Of a stretch of 64,000 nt of DNA, positions 26,076-34,206 are shown in pieces. Made by a program: the position numbers and the translations under genes. Source of the stretch: an uncultured Bacilli bacterium (GTDB lineage Bacteria > Bacillota_I > Bacilli_A > RFN20 > CAG-826); NCBI GenBank assembly GCA_934140155.1, contig CAKPBC010000009.1, positions 1 through 64,000 on the forward strand. The letters run 5' to 3'. Under the pieces are notes generated by a model. That model was not told where the DNA came from. It saw nothing but the letters and a program-made list of their open reading frames with translations, and made no database searches. Each line of letters starts with the position of its first letter. Position 1 is the first letter of the stretch.

Positions 26076-26777
26076 ATGGCTTACATTGAATTTAAAAATG
26101 TTTTTAAAACATATAAAATGGGTGATATTTCTATTAATGCTTTAAATGATACTAATTTTACGATAGATAAAGGTGAATTGGTGGTAATATTAGGTCCAAG
26201 TGGTGCAGGCAAGACAACTTGCTTAAATGTTTTAGGAGGCATGGATTCTCCTACTAGAGGTGAAGTAATTGTTGATGGCGTAGATGTAGCTAAATTAACA
26301 GGCAAAGATTTAATTAAATACCGTCGAAATGATATAGGATTCGTCTTTCAATTTTATAATTTAGTACAAAATTTGACTGTTTTAGAAAATGTTGAATTAG
26401 CGGTGCAATTATGTAAAGATTCTTATGCTCCTGCTAAAATTTTAGAAAGTGTTGGTTTAAAAGAACGTTTACAAAACTTCCCTTCTCAATTATCAGGAGG
26501 TGAACAACAACGCGTGGCTATTGCACGCGCTATTGCAAAAAATCCTAAAATTCTACTTTGTGATGAACCAACAGGTGCTTTGGATTATAAAACTGGTAAA
26601 CAAATTTTAGCTTTACTTGAACATGAAGCAAGACACTACCATATTACTGTTATTATTATTACCCATAATAGCGCAATTGCTCCAATGGCAGATAAAGTTA
26701 TTAAATTTAAAAACGGATCAGTTGAAGATGTAATTATTAATGAACATCCAAAGAAAGTCGAGGAGATAGAATGGTAA
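26076..26777 (+). CDS. LolD/MacB-type ABC transporter ATPase
   Basis: This 233-aa ATPase has Walker A GPSGAGKTT (about residues 38-46), Q-loop FVFQFYNL, signature LSGGEQQRVAIARA (about 136-149), Walker B LLCDEPTGALD (about 160) and switch His in IIITHN. The PTGALD sequence after Walker B marks the LolD/MacB/FtsE group, which drives FtsX-like permeases. Its partner is the 906-aa permease whose start codon overlaps its end by 7 nt. AGGAGG precedes the ATG. Confidence 0.9.
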   Translation: MAYIEFKNVFKTYKMGDISINALNDTNFTIDKGELVVILGPSGAGKTTCLNVLGGMDSPTRGEVIVDGVDVAKLTGKDLIKYRRNDIGFVFQFYNLVQNLTVLENVELAVQLCKDSYAPAKILESVGLKERLQNFPSQLSGGEQQRVAIARAIAKNPKILLCDEPTGALDYKTGKQILALLEHEARHYHITVIIITHNSAIAPMADKVIKFKNGSVEDVIINEHPKKVEEIEW

Positions 26778-29491
26778 AAAAGAAAAACCGTCTTGTTACA
26801 ACATCTCTTCGTGAAATCAAAAATTCTTTTCCAAGATTTTTATCTTTAATGATTATGAGTTTTTTAGGTGTGTTTGTTTATTCGGGATTAAAAGCAACTG
26901 CACCATTTATGATTAACTCACTTGATAAATATTATGATGAAAGAAATACTTATGATATTAAACTAACATCTACTATTGGATTTGCTAGTGAAGACATTGA
27001 TATTGTACGCGATGTTAAAGGCATAAAAGATATAGAATTTTCTAACTATGCAGATGTATCTTTTCATACTCCTAATGATAAAGACTATGTTTTAGTGGTT
27101 AATAGTGTTACAAATGATTTAAATTATTTAAAAACTGATTATGATTTGTCTACTTTAAAAGATAATGAGTTATTAGTGGAAGAGCCTTTTTTAGATAAAA
27201 CAAATTATAAAATAGGTGATGAGTTAACATTAACAAGCGATAACTTCGTTAATCAAACATTTACGATTAAAGGAGTAGTGGATAGTCCTTTATACTTTAA
27301 TAACGCCAATTTAAATAATGATCGGGGTAAGACTAATGTTGGTAATGGAACAATTAACTTTTATAGTTATACAACCTTAAATTCATTTAAAAATGATTAT
27401 TATAAAAACATTTATTTAACTGTTGATAGGGCAAGTAAATTTGAAACTAATTCCAAAAAATATAATCAAGTTGTCCAAAATGTAATGGATTTAATTCAAG
27501 ATAAAAAAAATGAAATATTAGCAAAACGCTTAAATTACGTTAAAACCAATTATGATCAACTAGTATTTGTTAATAAAGTAGTGTGGGAATATTCAATGGG
27601 AAGGGAACAAGTAGATAATTACTTAACAAAAAATGGTTTTACAAACGATGAAGAATTTAAGAACTATTTTAGTAATTTAGAGGAAAGTGATAGTAATTAT
27701 AAAAGTGCGAAGAAAATTGCTGATACGTTAAAATTACTTGAAGAAAATAAAGATAATTATGAACAATGTGTTAGTGTGATGAATGGTTTAGGTTTGACTA
27801 AAAACGATTTACCTAAATATATTACAAATTTAAGAAAGACAATGGAAAATGCTAATCTTTTAGTTTATAACCGATTAAATGATTCAACATATAAAAGTTA
27901 TGTAGATGATACAAATTCCATTACAAATCTCGCTTATGTATTCCCATTAGTATTCTATGCTGTGGCTATTTTAGTATCACTAGTATCTATGAATCGTATG
28001 GTTGAGGATGACCGTATGATGCTTGGCACGTTTAAATCATTAGGGTTTTCTAATAATATGATCTTATTTAAATATATGTTATTTGCTTCTATTGCCACAT
28101 TAGTGGGCGGAATTATTGGTGTCGGCTTAGGAGTAGTAATTATCCCTAGTTTAATTAATAGCATCTATCGCTTATTATTTGATTTACCAAAATTTTATTT
28201 AGGATTAAATTTAAAAGATTCGTTATTAGGATTCTTTATTGCTTTATTTTGTATATGTGGATCAACTTTCTATACCGTTTATAAAGAACTTAAAGCAAAA
28301 CCGGCTGAATTACTTCGTCCTAAATCACCAAAAGCTGGTAAAAAGATTTTCCTTGAACGTTTCACAAAACTTTGGCATAAGATTAAATTTTCTAATAAAA
28401 TTACTATTCGTAATATTACTCGTTACAAAAAGCGTGTTACAGTTACAACTTTAGGTGTAGCGGGATGTTGTGCCTTAATGTTATGCGGATTTGGTATTCG
28501 TGATTCAATCACTGATATTCCTGCAAAACAATTTACATATGTAACAACTCAAGATGCAACAGTGTATTTTAATAATGTTAGTAAAAGTGATGCAAAACAA
28601 TTATTAAATAAAGATGAATTTACTTCATATTCTATCTTTAATAATATTAATGCCACTACAGGTAAATATGATATTTATATTGCAGTTTTGTCTGATAATT
28701 TTAACGAATTTCAACATTTCTATGATGTTAAAACCAAAGAACAATGTGAATTAAATAATGATGAAATATTTATTTCTGATAAATTAGCGCAACTATTGAA
28801 TGTAAAAAAAGGCGATTATGTAGAATTTTCTAGTGAAGATGATACTTATAAAATGCAAGTTGGTGCTGTTATAGAAAATTATATTCATCATTATATTTAT
28901 ATGAATGAACAAACATATAATAAGTATTCTTCTAAAGAATTAACATTTAATATGGCTTATGTTAAATTTAATAACTTAACTAAAGAACAACAATTAGATT
29001 TACAAGCAAAAATGCTAGAAAATGCTGATGTTTTAAATATGACTTTCGTACAAGATTCAATAGATCAAGCGAATGATATGTTACAAACGTTAAATAAAGT
29101 AGTAGTCATTCTTATCGTTTTAGCGGCAATGTTATCATTTATTGTTTTATATAATTTATCAAACATTAACATTCAAGAACGAAAAAGAGAAATTGCCACG
29201 CTTAAAGTATTAGGATTTTATCCAAAAGAAGTTAATCGCTATATAACTCAAGAAAACTGGATATTAACTTTTTTTGGTGTGTTAATTGGATTAGTTGCGG
29301 GATTCTTCCTTACAAACATTGTTGTTTCAACAGTAGAAATTGAATATGTAAGGTTTATCCATATTATTAAGCCTTTAAGTTTCTTATATTCTAGTATTAT
29401 GTCATTTGTTTTTACATTCATTATAAATTTCATCACACATTTCTCACTTAAAAAGATTGATATGATTGAATCACTTAAGAGTGTAGAATAA
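26771..29491 (+). CDS. FtsX-family ABC permease with large outer domain
   Basis: This 906-aa membrane protein has one segment near the N-terminus (about residues 20-42), a long extracytoplasmic domain, three segments at about 390-500, a second N-terminal-like segment near 555-580, a second outer domain and three closing segments. This is two FtsX/MacB_PCD units in tandem. The first outer domain contains a charged, helix-prone insertion (about 230-365, with EENKDNYEQCVSV) absent from the second. Such proteins move lipids, lipoproteins or peptides out of the membrane, or transmit force to surface enzymes, rather than importing nutrients. It ends the operon at a strong terminator. Confidence 0.85.
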   Translation: MVKKKNRLVTTSLREIKNSFPRFLSLMIMSFLGVFVYSGLKATAPFMINSLDKYYDERNTYDIKLTSTIGFASEDIDIVRDVKGIKDIEFSNYADVSFHTPNDKDYVLVVNSVTNDLNYLKTDYDLSTLKDNELLVEEPFLDKTNYKIGDELTLTSDNFVNQTFTIKGVVDSPLYFNNANLNNDRGKTNVGNGTINFYSYTTLNSFKNDYYKNIYLTVDRASKFETNSKKYNQVVQNVMDLIQDKKNEILAKRLNYVKTNYDQLVFVNKVVWEYSMGREQVDNYLTKNGFTNDEEFKNYFSNLEESDSNYKSAKKIADTLKLLEENKDNYEQCVSVMNGLGLTKNDLPKYITNLRKTMENANLLVYNRLNDSTYKSYVDDTNSITNLAYVFPLVFYAVAILVSLVSMNRMVEDDRMMLGTFKSLGFSNNMILFKYMLFASIATLVGGIIGVGLGVVIIPSLINSIYRLLFDLPKFYLGLNLKDSLLGFFIALFCICGSTFYTVYKELKAKPAELLRPKSPKAGKKIFLERFTKLWHKIKFSNKITIRNITRYKKRVTVTTLGVAGCCALMLCGFGIRDSITDIPAKQFTYVTTQDATVYFNNVSKSDAKQLLNKDEFTSYSIFNNINATTGKYDIYIAVLSDNFNEFQHFYDVKTKEQCELNNDEIFISDKLAQLLNVKKGDYVEFSSEDDTYKMQVGAVIENYIHHYIYMNEQTYNKYSSKELTFNMAYVKFNNLTKEQQLDLQAKMLENADVLNMTFVQDSIDQANDMLQTLNKVVVILIVLAAMLSFIVLYNLSNINIQERKREIATLKVLGFYPKEVNRYITQENWILTFFGVLIGLVAGFFLTNIVVSTVEIEYVRFIHIIKPLSFLYSSIMSFVFTFIINFITHFSLKKIDMIESLKSVE

Positions 29492-29496
29492 CTTTT

Positions 29497-29532
29497 AAAA
29501 ATTGCTAATGTGTATCATTTAGCAATTTTTTT
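29497..29532 (+). terminator. Intrinsic terminator
   Basis: AAAAATTGCTAA (29497-29508) pairs perfectly with TTAGCAATTTTT (29519-29530) around a 10-nt loop, followed by further T. It separates the ABC operon from the first two-component cluster. Confidence 0.85.
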
Positions 29533-29589
29533 ACAATTAATTTTGAAGTTTTTATATATAATATAAACATTTTTATTCCATTTCTAGCC

Positions 29590-29630
29590 AGCAATAATTG
29601 CTTTAATTTTTATTTTTTGTTGTTTATAAT
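29590..29630 (+). promoter_or_regulatory. Palindrome and -10 before the first regulator gene
   Basis: AGCAAT-A-ATTGCT (29590-29602) is a perfect inverted repeat, and TATAAT (29625-29630) lies 22 bp further on. No good -35 is seen, which would fit an activator-dependent or weak promoter for the gene at 29659. Confidence 0.35.
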
Positions 29631-29658
29631 TTTATTAGTATTAAAGGAGATTTACTCG

Positions 29659-30375
29659 ATGATTAAGATTGCTATTGTTGAAGATGACAAGAATATGTCC
29701 GATGAATTAAAGCAATTTATTGTTAGTTATTGTAATGAAAAAAATATTAAAAATACAATAGAATCTTTTTCATCTGCGGATTTGCTAATTAATACTTTTC
29801 GAAGCGATTACGATATTATTTTTATGGATATTGATTTACCAGGTACTGATGGATTAACCGCTACTAAAAAGCTACGAGAGCAAAAATCACAAGCCATAAT
29901 TATTTTTGTAACTAGTTTAGCCCAATATGCTATTGAAGGTTATAAAGTTGATGCTTTTGATTATATTCTTAAACCAGTTTCTCGTTATACATTTGATTTA
30001 ACACTTAAACGTGCTTTAACTAAACTTGGTGCTTTTGATGCCTCACTTATTGTAGTTATTAATAAAAAAAGTATGAAAAAAATTACAATATCAAGTATTA
30101 AATATTTAGAAGTAATCGATCATAAATTAATTTTTCATACCATTGATGGGAATTTTGAAACACGTGGCACATTAAAAGAATATACTAATGTTTTAAAACA
30201 ATATTCCTTTGCGCTTTGCAATCAATGTTATTTAGTCAATTTAAAGTATATAAGTGAAATAACAAATAATAAGGTGATAATTGATGAAGATGAACTTCCT
30301 ATATCAAGACCGAAACGAAATGAGTTTTTTGAAGAATTAAATAAGTATATTTGTAGCGGAGGTGGTTCAAAATGA
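29659..30375 (+). CDS. LytTR response regulator, cluster 1
   Basis: This 238-aa regulator has a CheY-like receiver (IAIVEDDKN acidic pocket, phospho-acceptor Asp57 in FMDIDLPG, TS in FVTSLAQYA, Lys in DYILKPVS). A LytTR DNA-binding domain follows (about residues 140-235: MKKITISSIKYLEV... TRGTLKEY... CNQCYLVNL...). LytTR regulators (AgrA, VirR, ComE) bind pairs of direct repeats about two helical turns apart. The start at 29659 is set by AAAGGAGA 8 nt upstream and by the match of MIKIAIVED to the paralogue at 44636. The kinase gene overlaps its stop by 4 nt (ATGA). Its likely target site lies at 31759-31788, before the peptide operon. Confidence 0.9.
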   Translation: MIKIAIVEDDKNMSDELKQFIVSYCNEKNIKNTIESFSSADLLINTFRSDYDIIFMDIDLPGTDGLTATKKLREQKSQAIIIFVTSLAQYAIEGYKVDAFDYILKPVSRYTFDLTLKRALTKLGAFDASLIVVINKKSMKKITISSIKYLEVIDHKLIFHTIDGNFETRGTLKEYTNVLKQYSFALCNQCYLVNLKYISEITNNKVIIDEDELPISRPKRNEFFEELNKYICSGGGSK

Positions 30376-31724
30376 TTATTTCAGAATTGTTTATATATAA
30401 AATCTTATTTGTAATTGAAATATTAATAGCTATGTTTTATTTTTCTTTTCGTTTAAGAAAAAAGAAACACTTTTATTTACGAGCGGCGCTCGTGTCACTA
30501 ATTTGTATTGGAATATCAGTTGTGTTTCCGTTATTTAAATCATTTAGTTATACATGGTGGTATTCCTCAATAATGTTCTTGATTTTATTTTTATGTATCT
30601 TGTTTGGATTTATGTTTATTCTTGATGTATCTTGGCAAAAAATCTTTTTTATTGGTATAGCCTCATATACTGCTCAACACTTTGCTTATCAAATTTATAG
30701 CTTAGTAACTTACATATTTCAAAATAATGAAGTTATATCTGATAGTTTATATAGTTCACAAGAAGTAGTATTTACTATTACACAATTAAAAGTAATATTT
30801 GGCTGTGTGATGTTTATTATTTATGCCCTAGTTTATGCCGCTATATACTTATTGTTTGTGGATAAGATAAATAAAAATGAAGTAAATATTAGTAATACAT
30901 CCATTGTTTCGCTTGCGGGATTAATTTTATTAACCGATGTAATATTCAATGCAATTGTGGTTTATACAAATGTTGATAATCAAATAATATCTATTGTTAT
31001 TTGTTTATATAACATCGTTTGTTGTTTGTTAGTGTTATACATTCAGTTTAGTTTAATGAATACTAAACAATTACGTACAGAATTATTAGTGACAACGCAA
31101 TTATTAAAAAAATCTGAAGAACAATATAAGCAAAACAAAGAAAACATTTCACTTATTAATATGAAATGTCATGATTTGAAACATCAAATTCACAATTATG
31201 ATGGAATAAAACAAGTATCAAAAGAAGCAAAAGAAGATATTGAAAAGATGATTGATATTTATGATTCTAATGTTACAACAGGTAATGAGGCTCTAGATTT
31301 AATACTTACGGAAAAAAGCTTATTATGTCATCAACAAGGCATAAATCTTAAATGCCTCGCTGATTGTTCAAAACTAAATAATATTAGTGATACTGACTTG
31401 TATTCTTTATTTGGTAACGCTATTGATAATTCCATTGAAGCTGTACTTAAAATTGCTGATAAAGAAAAAAGAACGATTAATTTAATTGTTAGAAATGTTT
31501 TCTCGTTTGTTTCAATTTCTATTCAAAATTATTATGAAGGTGAATTGAAACTAGATGAATCAGGTCTACCAATATCCACTAAATCAGATCAAGATTTACA
31601 TGGGTATGGATTAAAATCTATTAAATTTATTGTGAATAAATATAATGGTAATTTAAAAATTAATATTGATGAAGATGTATTTACTTTAGGAATATTACTT
31701 CCTATTGATAAAAATAATAAATGA
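30372..31724 (+). CDS. GHKL (AgrC-like) sensor histidine kinase, cluster 1
   Basis: This 450-aa kinase has about six hydrophobic segments (residues 5-230) and a short coiled linker. The catalytic part follows, with phospho-acceptor His in KCHDLKHQI (about 263-271), N-box FGNAIDNSIEAV (about 347) and G-box HGYGLKSIKFIV (about 409). The multi-span N-terminus without a large outer loop is the AgrC/ComD design that senses peptides or other membrane-proximal signals. No AgrB-like peptide-processing gene is in the window. It is coupled to the regulator by a 4-nt overlap and ends in an intrinsic terminator. Confidence 0.88.
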   Translation: MIISELFIYKILFVIEILIAMFYFSFRLRKKKHFYLRAALVSLICIGISVVFPLFKSFSYTWWYSSIMFLILFLCILFGFMFILDVSWQKIFFIGIASYTAQHFAYQIYSLVTYIFQNNEVISDSLYSSQEVVFTITQLKVIFGCVMFIIYALVYAAIYLLFVDKINKNEVNISNTSIVSLAGLILLTDVIFNAIVVYTNVDNQIISIVICLYNIVCCLLVLYIQFSLMNTKQLRTELLVTTQLLKKSEEQYKQNKENISLINMKCHDLKHQIHNYDGIKQVSKEAKEDIEKMIDIYDSNVTTGNEALDLILTEKSLLCHQQGINLKCLADCSKLNNISDTDLYSLFGNAIDNSIEAVLKIADKEKRTINLIVRNVFSFVSISIQNYYEGELKLDESGLPISTKSDQDLHGYGLKSIKFIVNKYNGNLKINIDEDVFTLGILLPIDKNNK

Positions 31725-31752
31725 TTACTTTTTGTTAGTAGTCATTTTTTTT
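31721..31752 (+). terminator. Intrinsic terminator after the cluster 1 kinase
   Basis: ATGATTACT (31721-31729) pairs with AGTAGTCAT (31737-31745) with one wobble, followed by a run of eight T. It overlaps the kinase stop codon, so the peptide operon downstream needs its own promoter. Confidence 0.8.
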
Positions 31753-31758
31753 ACAGGC

Positions 31759-31788
31759 TACGGAATGTACTATACAAAATACGACAAG
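31759..31788 (+). promoter_or_regulatory. Candidate LytTR direct-repeat site, cluster 1
   Basis: TACGGAATG (31759-31767) and TACGACAAG (31780-31788) match at 6 of 9 positions and start exactly 21 bp apart, the geometry bound by LytTR dimers. A -10-like TAAAAT follows at 31817-31822. The equivalent place in cluster 2 holds a repeat with the same period. Confidence 0.5.
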
Positions 31789-31800
31789 AATAAAGCGTTT

Positions 31801-31814
31801 AGTAAGCGTTTTCA
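31801..31814 (-). promoter_or_regulatory. cre site before the cluster 1 peptide operon
   Basis: Read on the minus strand, TGAAAACGCTTACT fits the CcpA consensus TGWAARCGYTWNCW at every position. It lies between the direct repeat and the TAAAAT -10 candidate, so CcpA bound there would repress. Confidence 0.55.
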
Positions 31815-31858
31815 TTTAAAATACTTTTGAAGTTTTTGATTGAAAGGTGGATTAATAC

Positions 31859-31984
31859 ATGAAAAAAGATTATCAAGAACCAAAAGTAGAAATTAATGAC
31901 ATTTATGTTGAAGATGTAATTTTAGTATCAAAAATTGATGAAAATTTAGATATTACATCATCAAGCTATAATGAAGAACTTTAG
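31859..31984 (+). CDS. 41-aa acidic peptide, cluster 1
   Basis: This short gene encodes 41 residues with no signal peptide or membrane segment. The N-terminal part (KKDYQEPKVEINDIYVED) leads into VILVSK, then an acidic, Ser-rich tail. It aligns with the 49-aa peptide of cluster 2: a Tyr, then Pro-x-Val at fixed distance, and an E-D-V/I-(I)-(V)-L-x-S core. GAAAGGTGG lies 9 nt before the ATG, and its stop overlaps the AGGAGG of the secreted-protein gene, so it is the first gene of that operon. Similar short ORFs with a Y..P.V...EDVI..S pattern are, to my memory, common and unnamed in gut Firmicutes. A leader-type precursor, signal peptide or small regulator are all possible; none is shown. Confidence 0.65.
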   Translation: MKKDYQEPKVEINDIYVEDVILVSKIDENLDITSSSYNEEL

Positions 31985-31993
31985 GAGGCAATT

Positions 31994-34198
31994 ATGAAAA
32001 AAGGAATTACTTGTTTATGTGCTTTAACTTTTGCACTTCTTATTAGTGGAGTTAAATCCGAAAAAAGGGATGATCAATTATTAGAAAGCACTATTGATGA
32101 AATTAGTGAAAAAAGTAAGGTAGAGAAAAAAAGCATTAGAAATAATACAAAATCAGCAAATGAAGATTTTGCTTATTCAAAGATGTATGCACAATACGCT
32201 AAAGATAGTGATAATAATTATTATTTACGTTTTGCTACTGCTTTAAGTGGTAATTTAGGAAATATCACTTATACTCGTTCAATGGAAGGAAAAGAAGATA
32301 AGCAATTAGAAGTTACAACTTTATACAAGGGAATAACCGCAAACGAAGAAACGATGTATAATAATGGTTCGGATAATTTTGATTTTAAAATTACAAGCGC
32401 TAGCGACTATTATTGGGCTTGTTATACAATTAAGTTTAAAAATTATGAAACTTATCATGCCCAAGATATTACTTTAACTCTTAATGTTAATGGAAATAAC
32501 ATCGCTTCAAAAACTACTTCATTAGATAACATTGTTAATGCTAGTGAAACTATTTCGTTAGGTGATTATGCTAAACTAGTTAATAGTGAAAATATTGAAC
32601 CGGCTACAAAATCATTCTCGGAATGGAAAGCATGGGTAAGCAATGTTGTTCAAGGTGGATGTACGGATGGAACAAATTTATATTTTGTATTTAGTAATGG
32701 AACTTGTACAAGCGGAAAAGTAATTAAATATGATATCGCTAATAAAACTACTTTAAATACATCAAGTCAGTTTCCTTTATCAAGTAGCAGTTTAGTTGAT
32801 AAAGATGAAGTTGGTAATATTGCTTATGTAAATGGTAAATTATTTGTTATAGCAAATAATAGTAAAGTTATTGTTTTAGATGCTTCTACTTTAGAAATAG
32901 AAGATAGTGAAGTATCATTCACTTTACCTAGTGGCGTTACTTCAATGATTCGCGATATTGAATATAATGCTAATTTAAAGAAATATGTTTTGATGTTAAA
33001 AGATGGTTCATTATATTTTTATAATGACAACTATGAATTATTATCATATGATTCTTCAAAAATTTCTTCTTTAACAAGCGGATATAATTTAAGAGCATTA
33101 AATGGTAATGAAGATTATATTTATGTTTATGAAAATAAATCTAGTGTTAATGCTTTACCTATGCAAGTATTTGATTGGAATGGTAATTTTGTTTCTAAAA
33201 TGACTTTAAAAGATATTGCTTTACCAGAAAATGAAACTAACACTAATTATCGTATTCAAAGTTTAGTTCAAGTTGGTAATGATATTTATGTTGGACGTAA
33301 CTCTTGGGGTTGGGGTAGTTGCAGTTTCATTTTGAAAAACACCTTAGATACTAGCAACTTAACATCAACTAAAGTATATAAAAACCTTTCATTAGGTGAA
33401 TATGTAGAATATCAAACTCAAAAAGAAAAAGAAATTTCATTTAATGTAAGAAATGTAAAAAGCAAATATTCAGAAACATTAACTATTAATGATCAAGGTG
33501 GCACAAATGTATTTGCCGGTATTCAATCAGTATGCGCGGATGATAATTATGCTTATTTTACAGTTAATACAAGTGTCAATTATCGTACTTTATTAATTAA
33601 ATATGACTTGAAAACTCATCAAGAAGTAAAAAGAAATATTCTTATTATTGGAACAAGTAGTAGCTGGAATCCAGATAATGCCAATATTGCTCTTGTAGAT
33701 GATTATCTATTATTAGTTAATGGTGAGAATAAACTTATTAAAATTAGTACTGATTCATTAGAACAAGTTGAATTTAATAATAGTTTAACTAATGTTAAAG
33801 CCGTTACTTACAATAAAAAATTAAGCAAAATAGCAGTAACATCTGCAACTGGAAACACCAAGTTTTATGATAAAAACTTTAATTTATTAAACGGATCATT
33901 TACTGCTAAAACAGATACTTTACAAACTGTAACTAGCAATGATAGCTATATTTATGTGGTAGATGGTAAAGATAATGCCGATAAAGCAACAATTGATATT
34001 TATTCTTGGGATGGAACATTAATTAAAGAAAATGTTGAAATCAAGGATAAATCTAGTGATAAAATGTTCATAGATAAAGTAGCAGGTAATTTCAACATTC
34101 AATGTATTTTTGAAATTAATAATCGTTTATTTGCTTCTATTTATGATTTTGGAAATAGTAATGCTTCATATATTTATGAAATTACATTTAATAATTAG
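31994..34198 (+). CDS. Secreted propeller-like repeat protein, cluster 1
   Basis: This 734-aa protein has a signal peptide (about 1-22) and an N-terminal module (about 55-180) with MYAQYAKDSDNNYYLRFATA. Two homologous modules of about 240 residues follow (about 205-455 and 490-734). Each module repeats the same blade-like lines in order: GGCTDGTNLYFVF, a segment ending VIKYD, IRDIEYN with K-K-Y-V and DGSLYFYND, then DYIYVY...VFDWNGN, and a closing NIQ...IY. This is the pattern of a beta-propeller of WD/NHL type. There is no lipobox or LPXTG, so it is released or held by partners. No catalytic motif is seen; a binding or scaffold role next to the GH3 enzyme is inference. AGGAGG precedes the ATG. 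Confidence 0.75.
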   Translation: MKKGITCLCALTFALLISGVKSEKRDDQLLESTIDEISEKSKVEKKSIRNNTKSANEDFAYSKMYAQYAKDSDNNYYLRFATALSGNLGNITYTRSMEGKEDKQLEVTTLYKGITANEETMYNNGSDNFDFKITSASDYYWACYTIKFKNYETYHAQDITLTLNVNGNNIASKTTSLDNIVNASETISLGDYAKLVNSENIEPATKSFSEWKAWVSNVVQGGCTDGTNLYFVFSNGTCTSGKVIKYDIANKTTLNTSSQFPLSSSSLVDKDEVGNIAYVNGKLFVIANNSKVIVLDASTLEIEDSEVSFTLPSGVTSMIRDIEYNANLKKYVLMLKDGSLYFYNDNYELLSYDSSKISSLTSGYNLRALNGNEDYIYVYENKSSVNALPMQVFDWNGNFVSKMTLKDIALPENETNTNYRIQSLVQVGNDIYVGRNSWGWGSCSFILKNTLDTSNLTSTKVYKNLSLGEYVEYQTQKEKEISFNVRNVKSKYSETLTINDQGGTNVFAGIQSVCADDNYAYFTVNTSVNYRTLLIKYDLKTHQEVKRNILIIGTSSSWNPDNANIALVDDYLLLVNGENKLIKISTDSLEQVEFNNSLTNVKAVTYNKKLSKIAVTSATGNTKFYDKNFNLLNGSFTAKTDTLQTVTSNDSYIYVVDGKDNADKATIDIYSWDGTLIKENVEIKDKSSDKMFIDKVAGNFNIQCIFEINNRLFASIYDFGNSNASYIYEITFNN

Positions 34199-34206
34199 GT
34201 GAAAAT

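Noticed and set aside
29659..31984. A complete agr-type quorum-sensing system
   Set aside because: The regulator and kinase fit AgrA/AgrC, but no AgrB protease is present in the window and the short peptides lack the amphipathic AgrD leader and the Cys/Ser ring segment.
31994..34198. Sortase-anchored surface proteins
   Set aside because: I looked for LPXTG plus hydrophobic tail at the ends of the secreted proteins and found none.
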